Position numbers and translations under genes: made by a program
Part shown: positions 19,159-30,013 of the stretch, in pieces
Layout: each line of letters begins with the position of its first letter
Numbering within the stretch: the stretch's first letter is position 1
DNA from: Latrodectus hesperus
Lineage: Eukaryota > Arthropoda > Arachnida > Araneae > Theridiidae
Direction of reading: 5' to 3'
Length of the DNA: 64,000 bases
Assembly (NCBI GenBank): GCA_037975125.1
Contig: CM075853.1
Coordinates: 41,297,124-41,361,123, forward strand
Notes under the pieces: generated by a model
The model's database searches: none
Told to the model about the DNA's origin: nothing
What the model saw: the letters and a program-made list of their open reading frames with translations, nothing else

Positions 19159-22100
19159 CCAAAAACACACATTTAATTCAAGATAATCGTAGAAAGATGA
19201 TTTTTACTTCAGATTTATTTATCTTTTTACAACTTATCTCTCAGAATCCCTAGACATGTAGAAATGTTTCTTAACTTAGCTTAATACTTTTTATTGGGAA
19301 GATAATTCTTATTTACTTATTCTTGTATGAATAAAAAATTAAAAATATAAAAGTAATGAGACTGGCGAAGTGAAAAATAGAAATGAAGTTTTCATGATTT
19401 TATACAAAGACAGATAATAACATTATGAGAGTTTAACTGAATACCGCATTTTAAGTATTTATACTTTGAAACTTGTATCTTTGATACAGTGTTAGTGGGT
19501 AAGTTTGAATTCTGAGTACTCTTAGAACAGAGCATAATATGATTTTTTTTAATCTTAGACAAAATTTACATAAATTAGTGATATCCTTATGAACAGTCAT
19601 CAAATATACATAGTTAAGAGAAAAAAATAACAAAATGAGATTTTATTTATATTTCATTTGTTGCCTTCAGTGTTAAATGATGAATTACACAAATATTAAG
19701 CAAATGAATAAAATATATTTGTTATAAATAATTTTAATTTTATGCAATAAAAGTGAGTGTTTTTAAATGTATTTTATATCTCTTTTATTTACCAAGTTCC
19801 TTTATTTAATCATACTTAATTACTATCACAGAAAATTCACAGAAAATACGTAGGAACAATAAAATGTATAAAAATTAATAAATACAAGTTTTCATTTGTA
19901 TATGAAATTAGAATGCAACCAATTTCCCTATTTTTTTATTATTATTAATAAATAATAGTTTAAGCAAAAATAAGCAAAATTTCATTGAATTTTATACAAA
20001 ATTTAAACATATTTATTTATAATTAATTTGTTAGTTAAAATTTATAAGCACACTTTAATTAAAAATTATCAGTAATATAATTTTTTGCACTGTATTAAGC
20101 CATCTTTATTTTAATCATTTAATGATATGGGTTAATTATTATATATATAAAATGTTAGTGACCTATTTGATGTCTGCAGACGTAGGTTAACATCATTCAT
20201 ACGAATGTTTCTATAAATATAAATGAATAAATATTTTTAAAGCGCAAACAATTTTTGTAATAAAGTATTTTTATAATATTGCTATTGAGATTCAAAAACA
20301 AAAGTCTTAGAATAAATAAGTGTAAGCAAAAAATCATAAGCATGTCACCAATTGCGAAAAAAAAATAGAAAGAGTATTTAAAATAAGAGTAAAAACAAAA
20401 TTATTTCTTAATTGCAACTTCAATATTAATATTGAAAGAAATTGCGTGTTGGGCGTAATCACCATAAATATCCCACAATTCAATTGATTTAACTTATGAA
20501 GCCAATACTAAAAAAGAACTTAGTGTAAAAAGCTATTCTAATCACTTTCGCTCATTAGAAGCTCGATTATTTTTCCAATTGGTATTATTGGAACTTTTTT
20601 TTTCATATCAAGAAGAAAGAAAATCAGTAAATGCAATTTATATGCATAGTTTGAAATTAGAGCTGATTAAAAATAAAAGTTTTAAGGGCTTACGTTGTTA
20701 TATGTTTATTATACAATTTTTAAATTACTTTTCTAATCAAATCTGTTAAAATGATAACATTTAAAATTTTTACAAAGTATATAAAAGTTGTGGAGTGAAA
20801 TAATTTAAAAATTATAGACTGCCAAAATGATATTTTGAAGATATATGAAAGAATGTTATTGCTTTTACTATATTTGGTTTCAAGTACTGAAACTTTACAG
20901 ATGACACCATGTTCCAGAAATGTTAGCTTCTAATGGCTTTTCTAAAGCTTATATTTAAAAAGAGCGTATTTATATGTAAAATAATTTAAGCTTGATATTT
21001 TTTTTCTAGTAATGCTTTTTTTAAAGATATATTCCCAATTATTTATTAGTACATTTCAGTATCAGAAAAAAACAAGTGAAGTTACTTATTTAAATTTAAA
21101 AAAAACTTGCATACGTTATACGTGAAATTACTTTTATGATCCTTATATATAAAAAAGTACAATTTTAATAATAAAAAATCCATTTACTTTCACTAATAAG
21201 TTAAATGTGATAGTATTGTTAAATAATGATTTATTATACCATTTAATGTTATGGCTTTTTGCAACTTGTAATCATTATGCTCTGATGATTTATTTAACAT
21301 AAGTGCATTTTTCACTTTTAATGAAATTATAATATAAAATGAATTGCATTAGCAATATGCTAAACCTTAGAAATTAATTCGAAGAAAATATAAATGAATT
21401 TATGGAAACAACTTTCAAACCGCTGTATAAAATATTTTAACACACAACTTACAGACTATCAGTAAATCTGTAATGCGTTTTAAAATAATCTAGATAGATG
21501 TTCAAATATTGTACTTTTTTAACTTAATTTTTTTTATATTATTGCAACATTTATTTCTAGAAAGTTTTATTATAAAAGACGTTTCAATATTCTTTAAGAA
21601 TAACAATTTCTTCATGAATATTTCAAAGAAGCTTAAAGATAATTAATTGAAAATATAAGCATAGGGAAATATCAATAATATATTTATTTATGATTCACGA
21701 AATACAATAATTATCTAAAGAAAGACACTTACTCATTACAAATTCATACAGCAATCTTATCACAGAAGAAGACTTGATGTGTGTGTGTGTATTCACTGAC
21801 TAGTAAAATATCAGTCTGAAGGGGAAAAAACTCCATAAGCAAGCTGTAAAAAGCTGACTTCGGCGGCTTTAAAAAGCAACAGAAAGATGATTGATTGCTG
21901 CTTTAGGTATAATAACAAAAAATTCTCCTCCATTCTGAAGGCTTGTGTTTCGAAACCAGGTGGTAATTTGTTTCGGAGCGAAACTTGACGAAGACGGAAT
22001 GTTTTAATTTATTTCGGCTCCCAACGCACACACTGTGTACCGAGACAAGAAAAATTATATAATAACACCGTTAAACGACAAGTTCATCGAGAAACTTATT

Positions 22101-22814
22101 AGATAGTATCTTGGTGAAGTGCAAGGTTTTTCAACAGTGTTGCTCAAGAATAAAAATGTTTGCCAGTCTTTATAGGAGTGGGACTATAAAAACTGAACTT
22201 AGTTTGAAAGAACCTTCTTCTTTATGAATTCATGAAATATTTATTTTAAATATTTTCTGGTTAAATTACATACTTTTCGAATACATCCTGAAATAGTCTA
22301 CATTTTTTAAATTTAGTTGATATTTAAAAGCAAGTTTATATTTTAACACAATAATAAGCATTCTTTTTAATGCATATAGTTATTTTCTTATTTATTGATT
22401 AAAAATAGCTAATGTTTTCACGTCAAGCTCACAATTAATAAAATACATATATTCTCAAAAAATGAATATATGTAAAAATCTGAGATATTTTTGAAATTTG
22501 AAGAATTTGAAAAAATCTGAGTTACATCTTTTGATAATTCGAAAAGTTCAAAAAGAAACTTTTATATTTAATAAATAGTTAACATATACTATACACTATA
22601 AACGGTAGTGTAAAACATTAGTTACTTATTTTGATATACTATAAAGGGCAATATAGTTTTTTATAACTTTTTTCGTGACGTACAACGCGTTTTAATAATT
22701 TTTAAAACGATGCCTTAAGTGATTAAATTTAAGTAGTGAGAAATTGATGTTGTCTGTTATTGAAATGGGAAGCGAAGATCAAACACGGAATTTCATCTAT
22801 CTTACTGATGATGG

Positions 22815-23640
22815 TGGATGACTTAAAACGGTAACCTGTCTACCAAGCTAGTCCCACTGTTATTGTATGGGATTCAGATCTGGAAATCAAGTTGTCCTCT
22901 GCATTCACTCCGAACCAAGACCCTCAAAATATTCCTGAACAACTATAACACAATTTGGTTTTAATTACACAATCAATTTTCATAAGGAAATTATTGCAAT
23001 CTGCATTGGCATATGGGAGAATATATGGATCAAGGATCTCAACTTAATATCTACCACAAATCATAGTTCCATCCAAAAACACATGAAAGCTGTTGTGACT
23101 ACCTAATAAGATCCCTGCACAAATCATTATTCCATATCATAATAACTGTGTCTTTCCACAGTGTTGGATTGATGGTAGCTCGTTCTTTGTTCCCTCCAGA
23201 TCAGCACACGTCCTAAATCTCTCTCTCTCTTATGAATCTGATCTCGACTATAAAAAGTTCAGAAGCCCATTTTTAGCTAGTCCAGGAAACGTGTTTTCTT
23301 GACCAATATAAAAGGGTCCTTCTCTGTGTTTGAAGTAAAATGACACATACAACTGGTTACCTGGTATGGAAATATTCATGATAAAGACGATGTCACACAG
23401 TACTAGCAGATATTCTTCTACTTGATACTACAGAGTAGTCCACAATAAGCTTTTTCTTCACTTTCGGGCAGAAGGAGCTATGAAATAGTCTTTTTTCAGT
23501 GTTTTAGCTCTGCTCTGTCTGGATATGTGTTCTGGATGCAGACATTTCTGTTTGATTTGTATTCTAGAGACAGTGAACCACACTAAGCTTAAGTACACTG
23601 CTGTAAACATTAAGGTTCTAGAAGTATCAGCATATGACAT
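22815..23640 (-). pseudogene. Very old Tc1-like (DD34E) transposase relic
   Basis: Minus-strand translation in shifting frames gives an ordered series of Tc1 transposase landmarks. An N-terminal segment ends near 23458. Then come RISASTV (HTH region), a segment like the pre-catalytic WSRKHVSW, and NSFHVFLDGTM with EILDPYILPYA, corresponding to the family's GNLxAxxYxxEILxPHVxP. Last is FPDLNPIQ near 22880-22870, corresponding to SPDLNPIE with Glu changed to Gln. The first catalytic Asp is lost (FIVEIRF where FTDESRF is expected), and the second Asp motif is not legible. There are multiple stops and frameshifts. I could not find TIRs. It is older than the other Tc1 copies in the window. Confidence 0.6.
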
Positions 23641-25849
23641 CCCTAGTTCCGGCTATCTGACTACTTACTACTTCAATAAATCTGGAGAACAGCTTTCTCT
23701 CATGCACTGCAGGACCCCACTCACTTTTGTAAAAAATCTGGTCACAAAAGTTAAGAATCAACAGAAGTTATATTTATAAGTGTAATTACGAAAGCCTGAT
23801 GTTTTCATATTATTAATGATCGCATATTAATATTCTTATTCATATATACTTGTTTTTTTCTGGAACAAATAGTAACAAGTGTTTTTGCATAAATTTACAT
23901 AAGTTAGTGTTTATCATTTATGTATACTATACATTTTATTGTTAATGTCATTTTTTAAAATGAGCTAAGAGAAATAGAATTTTTTGTAGTGTACAAAAAA
24001 TGGAGATTACAAAGTTACTGAGTTTTACCAACTTGGGAAGGAAAGCAATTAAGAAGTATTTATTTCATATTTTTACAAAATAATTTTTTTTCAAAATATG
24101 TTAAGATTTAAAATAATTTTTAAAAAGTTAAGGGACTACTTTCATAAGAAATTAATAAACTAATGAATAAAAGGGTATTTCACTATAAAAAATGTTAAAA
24201 GTGAAAGATCATTTTTGCTTTTGAGGTGTTTCGCAACCAACTGAGAAGCATATGGAAAAGTAAGTGTGTAGTATCATATTAAAATACTAGATGTGATGAA
24301 AACAAATTAAATGTTCTGCAATGATATTGAATTTTTAGTTACGTTTCAAAGTTTAAAAATGAGTTTGTTTCATTTTGGACTTTTATTATGTTAACAAATA
24401 ACTTATCAACAGTTTAAGCTTTTGATCGACGTTACATTAAATAAGTCACTCTTAAACATGTTTCATTTTCTTCTGAAATTTTAATAAGAATTTTTAATTT
24501 GATGCCTCTGTATTTTTGTCTATTACGTTGTTCAATTATAGATATTCTATAGCAGCAATTTGTCTTCAGTTAAATTATCGAGGTAACAACTTAATAAGCG
24601 TATATAATTTCAATTGCTACAATTCATATTTTCTCTTACTTTTTAAATATATAGACTTATATGAGTAGCTTCAGTGTAATCAGGAAATTTCATTTCATTT
24701 ATCAAAAAGTTAGAACATTTGAAATGCTAGTAATGGGAAATTTAAAACCTTAAGTTTGTAATATGTTACAAGCTTGGACCACATTTTTCTCCTGAACTAG
24801 TTAAAAATTTAAATACATGTTAGTATTGATAATTCTCCAGTTTCTTATTCAAAGCCTAATAATTTTCTTGATAAAAAATTGGATTGAAAGAAAAATAGAA
24901 GAAATTTGCATACATATTTTTAATTTCTTCAAATATAAATACTTTAAAATTATTTTTAATGTGTACCAAAAGAAACACGTCTGGAATAAACTATATTAAA
25001 TACGAAAGATGATAAAGGGAACGAATATAACTAACAAAATAACGAAAAAATCTTAAAGAAATTTACTTTAATTTTGCCGTACTTTCCAAGAAATTTTCAG
25101 TTTTTGGATTCTGTTTTAGAAAAGTAAGAAAATGACCCATAGAAATTCCTTTAATAAAAGTACACCTAAAATATCTCAAATAATTGTTTACCAGTCAAAT
25201 ATAATAAATTAAATCCTTTTTTCGCGGTTAATCAAAACGCAAAAGAAGTAGAACAAATTTAAAAAAATGTGACATTTTTTTTAGTTTTAAAAAGATACTA
25301 AATATTACTTTAGAAAATTTCTCAGACGTTCACTTTGATAAGAGTTGAAGAGAAATAAAATATTTTAAATTATTTTATAGAATGTTTTTTTTTACATTTT
25401 GCACAACAGACTGTACTCCATCTCCAATACAAAATTAATACACTTATTTGTTTTAATTAACTTTACTACGTTTTAATTGAGCATTATTTCTGAAATTTAA
25501 ATTCTTGAAAAGTTGCAGTTTAAAGCGATAGAATTTGGAAAATCCAATTTTAATATTTTAATGGTTTAATTAGCCAGAAGAAATTTTTCATCGTGCAATA
25601 GCAACATTCACGCATAAAAAATTATATGTATTACTATCCTTTACCCAATATTGAAGAGCTTGCAAAATTTATTATAAAAAGGAGAATCACATATTCATTT
25701 TAATATTGACTAAAAGTTCATATAATTATGTTTGAATCAAAAGGTTCAAAAGCTTTGCTATTTGGCTGAAAGATTACATTTTTTATAGCTATTAATACAG
25801 TTATTGGTGAATTTGATAATATTTTCTGTTTTTTTCATTTAGATGATGA

Positions 25850-25851
<2 letters not shown>
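23641..25851. other. AT-rich non-coding region
   Basis: No gene, RNA or mobile element recognised. Open frames such as 24817-24999 are Ile/Phe/Lys-rich and of chance length. Confidence 0.5.

Positions 25852-25934
<83 letters not shown>
25852..25934. repeat. (TA)n microsatellite, left flank of the DD41D insertion
   Basis: An 83-bp pure TA tract that abuts the left TIR directly. It is probably part of one array split by the transposon, with the remainder at 27867-27940. Confidence 0.98.
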
Positions 25935-25937
<3 letters not shown>

Positions 25938-26208
25938 GGTGATTATAAAAAACTTTGCCAACATCTGCACTTCTAGCGTCCATTCTATTTAACCGATCAA
26001 GATGATTCTTCAAATATAGTTCTTTTGAGATATGCGCTCGAGATTCTGTGAATGGCAACACAGTGGCCCTCGCGGTTACAGTTATAGTGACAGAAACTCG
26101 AAATTTTCGAAAGGCAACGCCTACTTTTTACCATCGCAAAATGTTCAGCACATGCGAAAACCATAAATAGCGTTGAAACGGTACCGATATGTCCGAAAAC
26201 CGACGTGT
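25935..26208 (+). repeat. Left long terminal inverted repeat
   Basis: Inverted partner of 27592-27866. It starts CAGGGTGATTATAAAA and similarity fades after the ACGTGT motif near 26208. Open frames running into it, e.g. 25997-26353 on the minus strand, encode nearly the same peptide as the plus-strand frame 27519-27803, because both are TIR sequence. Confidence 0.93.
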
Positions 26209-26318
26209 TATACACATACAAACAGTTCTTCAAGGCGCACGGAGGAATAATGCATACGACAGAAACAAGACACTGCTCAATGATGAGAGCACATAGAGAA
26301 AAAAAATCTTTATTAATT

Positions 26319-27398
26319 TCAAACATTTTCCACATGAGTGCCATCACAGGCAATTACGGATTGCATGCGGGAGACGGTGGAAAATGTCGCTGCACGCAAC
26401 ATGGCACGAGGGATGTTTCCAATCTCACGCCGTATAGAATCCTTTAAGTCCGACAATGTTTGAGGATTGCACAGATAAACTCTGGATTTGAGATAGCCCC
26501 AAAACCAGAAGTCCATAGGCGTCAGATCTGGGGATCGCGCAGGCCACGGAAAAGGATAATAGCGTGAGATGATGCGATCACCAAAATACTGATCCAGGAG
26601 CCTTTTAACTGACCTTGCTATATGTGGAGGTGCGCCATCTTGCATCCAAACAATGTCATTGAGTGCATTCAGCCGACGCAACTCCGGTAAGACATAATTT
26701 TTCAGCATGGCTGCATACCGAGGGCCCGTTACAGAACATGTTGCAGGGCCAGTCGGGGTCGTTTCCTCAAAGAAGAACGGGCCCAGAACAAATGTAGCTG
26801 TTATGCCGCACCACGCAGTCACTTTGGCGTCAAATAATGGTACTGGCGCCACAGCATGAGGATTCGTCTCTCCCCAGTGCACACAATTCTTTGTGTTAAT
26901 GCTGCCATTTAAGGTGAAATGCGCCTCGTCCGTCCATAGTATGCAAAGGGGCCAGTCGTTATCCGCATCATATCGTAACAAAAATGCATTTGCGAAGTCC
27001 AGACGTTGTTGTGGGTCACCCGGCTCCAACATCTGGACGCGCTGGAACCGATAGGGAAACATGTGAAGTACCGAGCGCAAGAGCTTGCGGACCGTTGAGT
27101 TCGGAATATCCAACACGCGCGCTATGCCTCTTGCGGTTTCTGTGTGTCCTGCAGTCACTGTATGGTGCACTTCCATGACAACGTCCTCAGAAACAGTTGG
27201 CCGTCCGGAGCGCTGTTTGTCACAGGTGCAGCCTGTATCTTCGAATTTCCGCACTAAATCACGCAGAGCTTGCAGAGTACATGGGCCGCGTCGTTGTCGA
27301 TGATTGCGGCGATACACACGCAAGGCTTCCGCAGCGTTCATCCCATTTTGGTAATAGAGTTTGATCAATTCACCGCGAACTTTCCTAGGAAGACTCAT
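26319..27398 (-). CDS. DD41D transposase, intact 359 aa
   Basis: Cut-and-paste transposase acting in the nucleus on the element's own TIRs. The uninterrupted frame starts with MSLPRKVRGELIKLYYQNG. Residues 1-60 are a helix-turn-helix of the DUF4817 type. CDKQRSGRPTV (60-69) contains the GRP-like motif common between the two HTH units. A second HTH lies near 84-110 (ARGIARVLDIPNSTVRKLL). The DDE/D domain has Asp157 (WTDEAHF), Asp254 (WMQDGAPPHIA) and Asp296 (PMDFWFWG); the last two are separated by 41 residues. The length is normal for the group and all catalytic residues are present. The frame is clearly higher in GC than surrounding DNA, consistent with a recent arrival. The only in-frame start that keeps the whole HTH is 27398. 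Expression is unknown; no promoter or intron is evident. Confidence 0.93.
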   Translation of the reverse strand: MSLPRKVRGELIKLYYQNGMNAAEALRVYRRNHRQRRGPCTLQALRDLVRKFEDTGCTCDKQRSGRPTVSEDVVMEVHHTVTAGHTETARGIARVLDIPNSTVRKLLRSVLHMFPYRFQRVQMLEPGDPQQRLDFANAFLLRYDADNDWPLCILWTDEAHFTLNGSINTKNCVHWGETNPHAVAPVPLFDAKVTAWCGITATFVLGPFFFEETTPTGPATCSVTGPRYAAMLKNYVLPELRRLNALNDIVWMQDGAPPHIARSVKRLLDQYFGDRIISRYYPFPWPARSPDLTPMDFWFWGYLKSRVYLCNPQTLSDLKDSIRREIGNIPRAMLRAATFSTVSRMQSVIACDGTHVENV

Positions 27399-27591
27399 AT
27401 CGTCGGCATGTGCGAGTTCCCGAATGACGACTTCGCATACCCGTTTGGTATTTTATAGGTTTCCTACGCTGAATATCTGGCGACCGGCGTTCTGTGATTG
27501 GTTTCTTGACTCTGTCACATGCAAATTTATTGCGTGCGCCCAGATCGTGTTTTATTGACCGGTTTTCAGAACTCTTTTTTGTGTTTGCAGG

Positions 27592-27863
27592 ACACGTCCG
27601 TTTTTAGACATATCGGTACCGTTTCAACGCTATTTAGGGTTTACGCATGTGCTGAACATTTTGCGATGGTAAAAAGTAGACGTTGCCATTCGAAAATTTC
27701 GAGTTTCTGTCACTATAACTGTAACCGCGAGGGCCACTGTGTTGCCATTCACAGAATCTCGAGCGCATATCTCAAAAGAACTATATTTGAAATATCATCT
27801 TGATCGGTTAAATGGAATGGACGCTAGAAGTGCAGATGTTGGCAAAGTTTTTTTATAATCACC

Positions 27864-27866
<3 letters not shown>
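27592..27866 (-). repeat. Right long terminal inverted repeat
   Basis: Inverted partner of 25935-26208. Differences lie mainly in the inner 80 bp and in one A/T run close to the tip. The plus-strand open frame 27519-27803 is an artefact of this repeat. Confidence 0.93.

Positions 27867-27940
<74 letters not shown>
27867..27940. repeat. (TA)n spacer between two transposons
   Basis: A pure 74-bp TA tract. Its left edge touches the right TIR of the DD41D element and its right edge touches the left end of the mariner element at 27941. Confidence 0.98.
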
Positions 27941-27941
<1 letters not shown>

Positions 27942-29195
27942 GAGGGTTACTCTGAAATTTTTGAGAGGCGGGCAGACCAGAATTTACAAATTAAAAAGAA
28001 CGTTTTAATTTTAAAGTACAAAATATTTTAACACAGAAGACGATTTTTTACTGAATTACTTCAACTTGTTTAGCGTGGAATAAATTTTAAACAGAAGAGA
28101 AAATGGAGTTGACGCGAGAAGAGTTTCGCGCTGTGATTTTCTACGATTTCATAGCAGGATTAAATCAAGACGAATGCATTCAACGATTGCAATTAGTATT
28201 GGGTGATGAATCTCCGGCTCGTGCTACTGTATTCAGATGGCTTAGAGAATTTAGAAGAGGTCGCAATTTTCTTCAGGATGAAGAACACACAAGAAGGCCG
28301 CCGTCGGCAATAATCCCGGATAATGTGTCTGCCATACGAAAAATGTTAATGGATGATAATCGCTGTACCTATCAAATGCTACAGAAGGAACTTAACATTG
28401 AATCCGCAGCCATACACAAAATTATTCATGAAGAATTACATATGAAAAAAGTAGTTTGCCGATGGGTTCCCCATAATTTAACTGGGCATCAAACAAGAAA
28501 CTTGTCAGAATCAGTAACGAAACTCTTAATATGCTAAATGATGGTTTCCACCGCATCATTTCTAAAACTGTAATTGGTGATGAAACGTACATACCGTTTT
28601 TTGACGTTCCAACACGTCAAGTAAGCAAAGTATGGGTCTTTGAAGATGATCCCACCCCGACAATGGTGAAAAAACAACGCGCACTGAAAAAAGTGATGTA
28701 TGCCGTTTTCTTCAAAAGTACGGGATTGGTCAAAGCCCTCAAGTTGGAAGGACAGAAGACTGTAACAGCAAACTGGTATACCACTAAATGTCTTCCAGAA
28801 ATTTCACAAGAACTGAATACTAGGGGACTAATGCTTCACCATGACAATGCATCTTCACATAAAACCGGATTAACAGTTGAGTTAAACAAAAATAAATTAA
28901 AGTGATCGAACATCCACCGTATTCACTTGATCTAGCTATGTGCGACTTTTGGTAATTCTTTAATCTAAAAAAGAACTTATGTGGACGTCGTTTTCATTCA
29001 GATGAGATTGATGTGGCTATAAATGCATTTTTTCATTTATACGAAGAAATGAATGGCTTGAGGCATTTAATCTGTGGAAAATTCGTCTACAAAAGTGCAT
29101 TGATGCTGGAGAAGACTACTTTGAACACACCTAAAATTTTGTAACTATAACTTTAAAAACCTAGCTGTATCTCAAAAATTTCAGAGTGACCCTCG
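27941..29195 (+). mobile_element. mariner (DD34D-type) transposon, inactive
   Basis: A 1,255-bp element. The left end CGAGGGTTACTCTGAAATTT follows TA (27939-27940). The right end is the inverted copy, CGAGGGTCACTCTGAAATTT on the minus strand, followed by TA (29196-29197). The TIRs are about 26 bp with one mismatch. The length, ends and target duplication all fit mariner. The transposase inside is on the plus strand and is broken by frameshifts. Confidence 0.92.
28103..29134 (+). pseudogene. mariner transposase, three frame changes and a stop
   Basis: SETMAR-like mariner transposase. The first frame (28103-28537) has the N-terminal HTH (VIFYDFIAGLNQDECIQRL; TVFRWLREFRRGR) and reaches CRWVPHNLT, the mariner WVPHxL motif, then loses frame at about 28520-28535. 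The second frame (28531-28905) holds Asp of VIGDETY (28579-28581) and Asp of LMLHHDNASSH (28843-28845). A further shift near 28900 leads to EHPPYSLDLAMCDFW, with the third Asp at 28944-28946, followed by an in-frame TAA. A last shift restores the original frame for RLQKCIDAGEDYFEHT, ending with TAA at 29132-29134. The full span is 344 codons, as expected for mariner. The DD34D residues survive but the gene cannot make a full protein. Confidence 0.9.
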
Positions 29196-29906
29196 TATAA
29201 ATCTATTCATTCATTTATTCTGATCCTTTTAAATAATTTGAGAAATTTCATTGACTTGAGTTCAATTTATTTTGAAAGATCTCTGATCTACATTCCAAAA
29301 AGAAACAAAAACATAATTTGCATTGTATTATACCATTTTGGAATACTTTGTTTGCCAAATATGATATGATTTTAAAATCTAACATAAATACCAAGCAATA
29401 AAGGTTGTTTTAAACATCATCACAATCGTAATAAATCACAATCTTAATCTTAATATTTCATCGCAAAATCACCTTTAATATAGAGGAAATTCTGAAAGGG
29501 GAATTATAAAATGGAACAAAGAATTATAAAGTGGAACAGAAAGCTCTTTTAGAATTAAAGAAAATGTAAGCAAGGGCGTATATAATTTAGATTTTTCAGA
29601 AATGTAAGATTATTCAGTCAACATATTATTTTTCTAACTATGCGCACTGCGTGATTAACATTTGGCCTAAGCAAGGCCGAAAACAGCTCTATTCATTTAT
29701 CGTTACCCAGTGTCTTCCTATAAGAATAGAACTGTATTAAGATTTTCGATTGTATAGTAATTTTTACTGTGTACTTTAATAATTATCTTGTGAAATTTTA
29801 AGCAATATTTTAAAATTATATTATAATTAATACAATTTGCATTTATCTATCTAAAACTATGTCTGATCCACTCATTTCTACTTTATCCTATCAATATATA
29901 CAAATA

Positions 29907-30013
<107 letters not shown>

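Larger units (their letters stand above)
25935..27866 (-). mobile_element. DD41D Tc1/mariner-superfamily transposon, structurally intact, long TIRs
   Basis: A 1,932-bp element bounded by CAGGGTGATTATAAAA at the left and its inverted copy ending at 27866. It is embedded in (TA)n, so the TA target duplication is hidden in the array. The TIRs are about 274 bp long (25935-26208 and 27592-27866). By eye they differ at about ten bases and one A-run indel, roughly 96% identical. One uninterrupted transposase frame lies between them on the minus strand. Intact ends plus an intact frame make this the only candidate autonomous element in the window. Activity itself cannot be read from one copy. Confidence 0.93.

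Noticed and set aside
25997..26353. 118-codon minus-strand frame and its near twin at 27519-27803 on the plus strand, which looks like a conserved duplicated protein
   Set aside because: Both lie in the long TIRs of the DD41D element. They agree because the TIRs are inverted copies, and no protein family was recognised.
26984..27558. Several overlapping plus-strand frames with high GC
   Set aside because: They are antisense shadows of the intact DD41D transposase and its leader.
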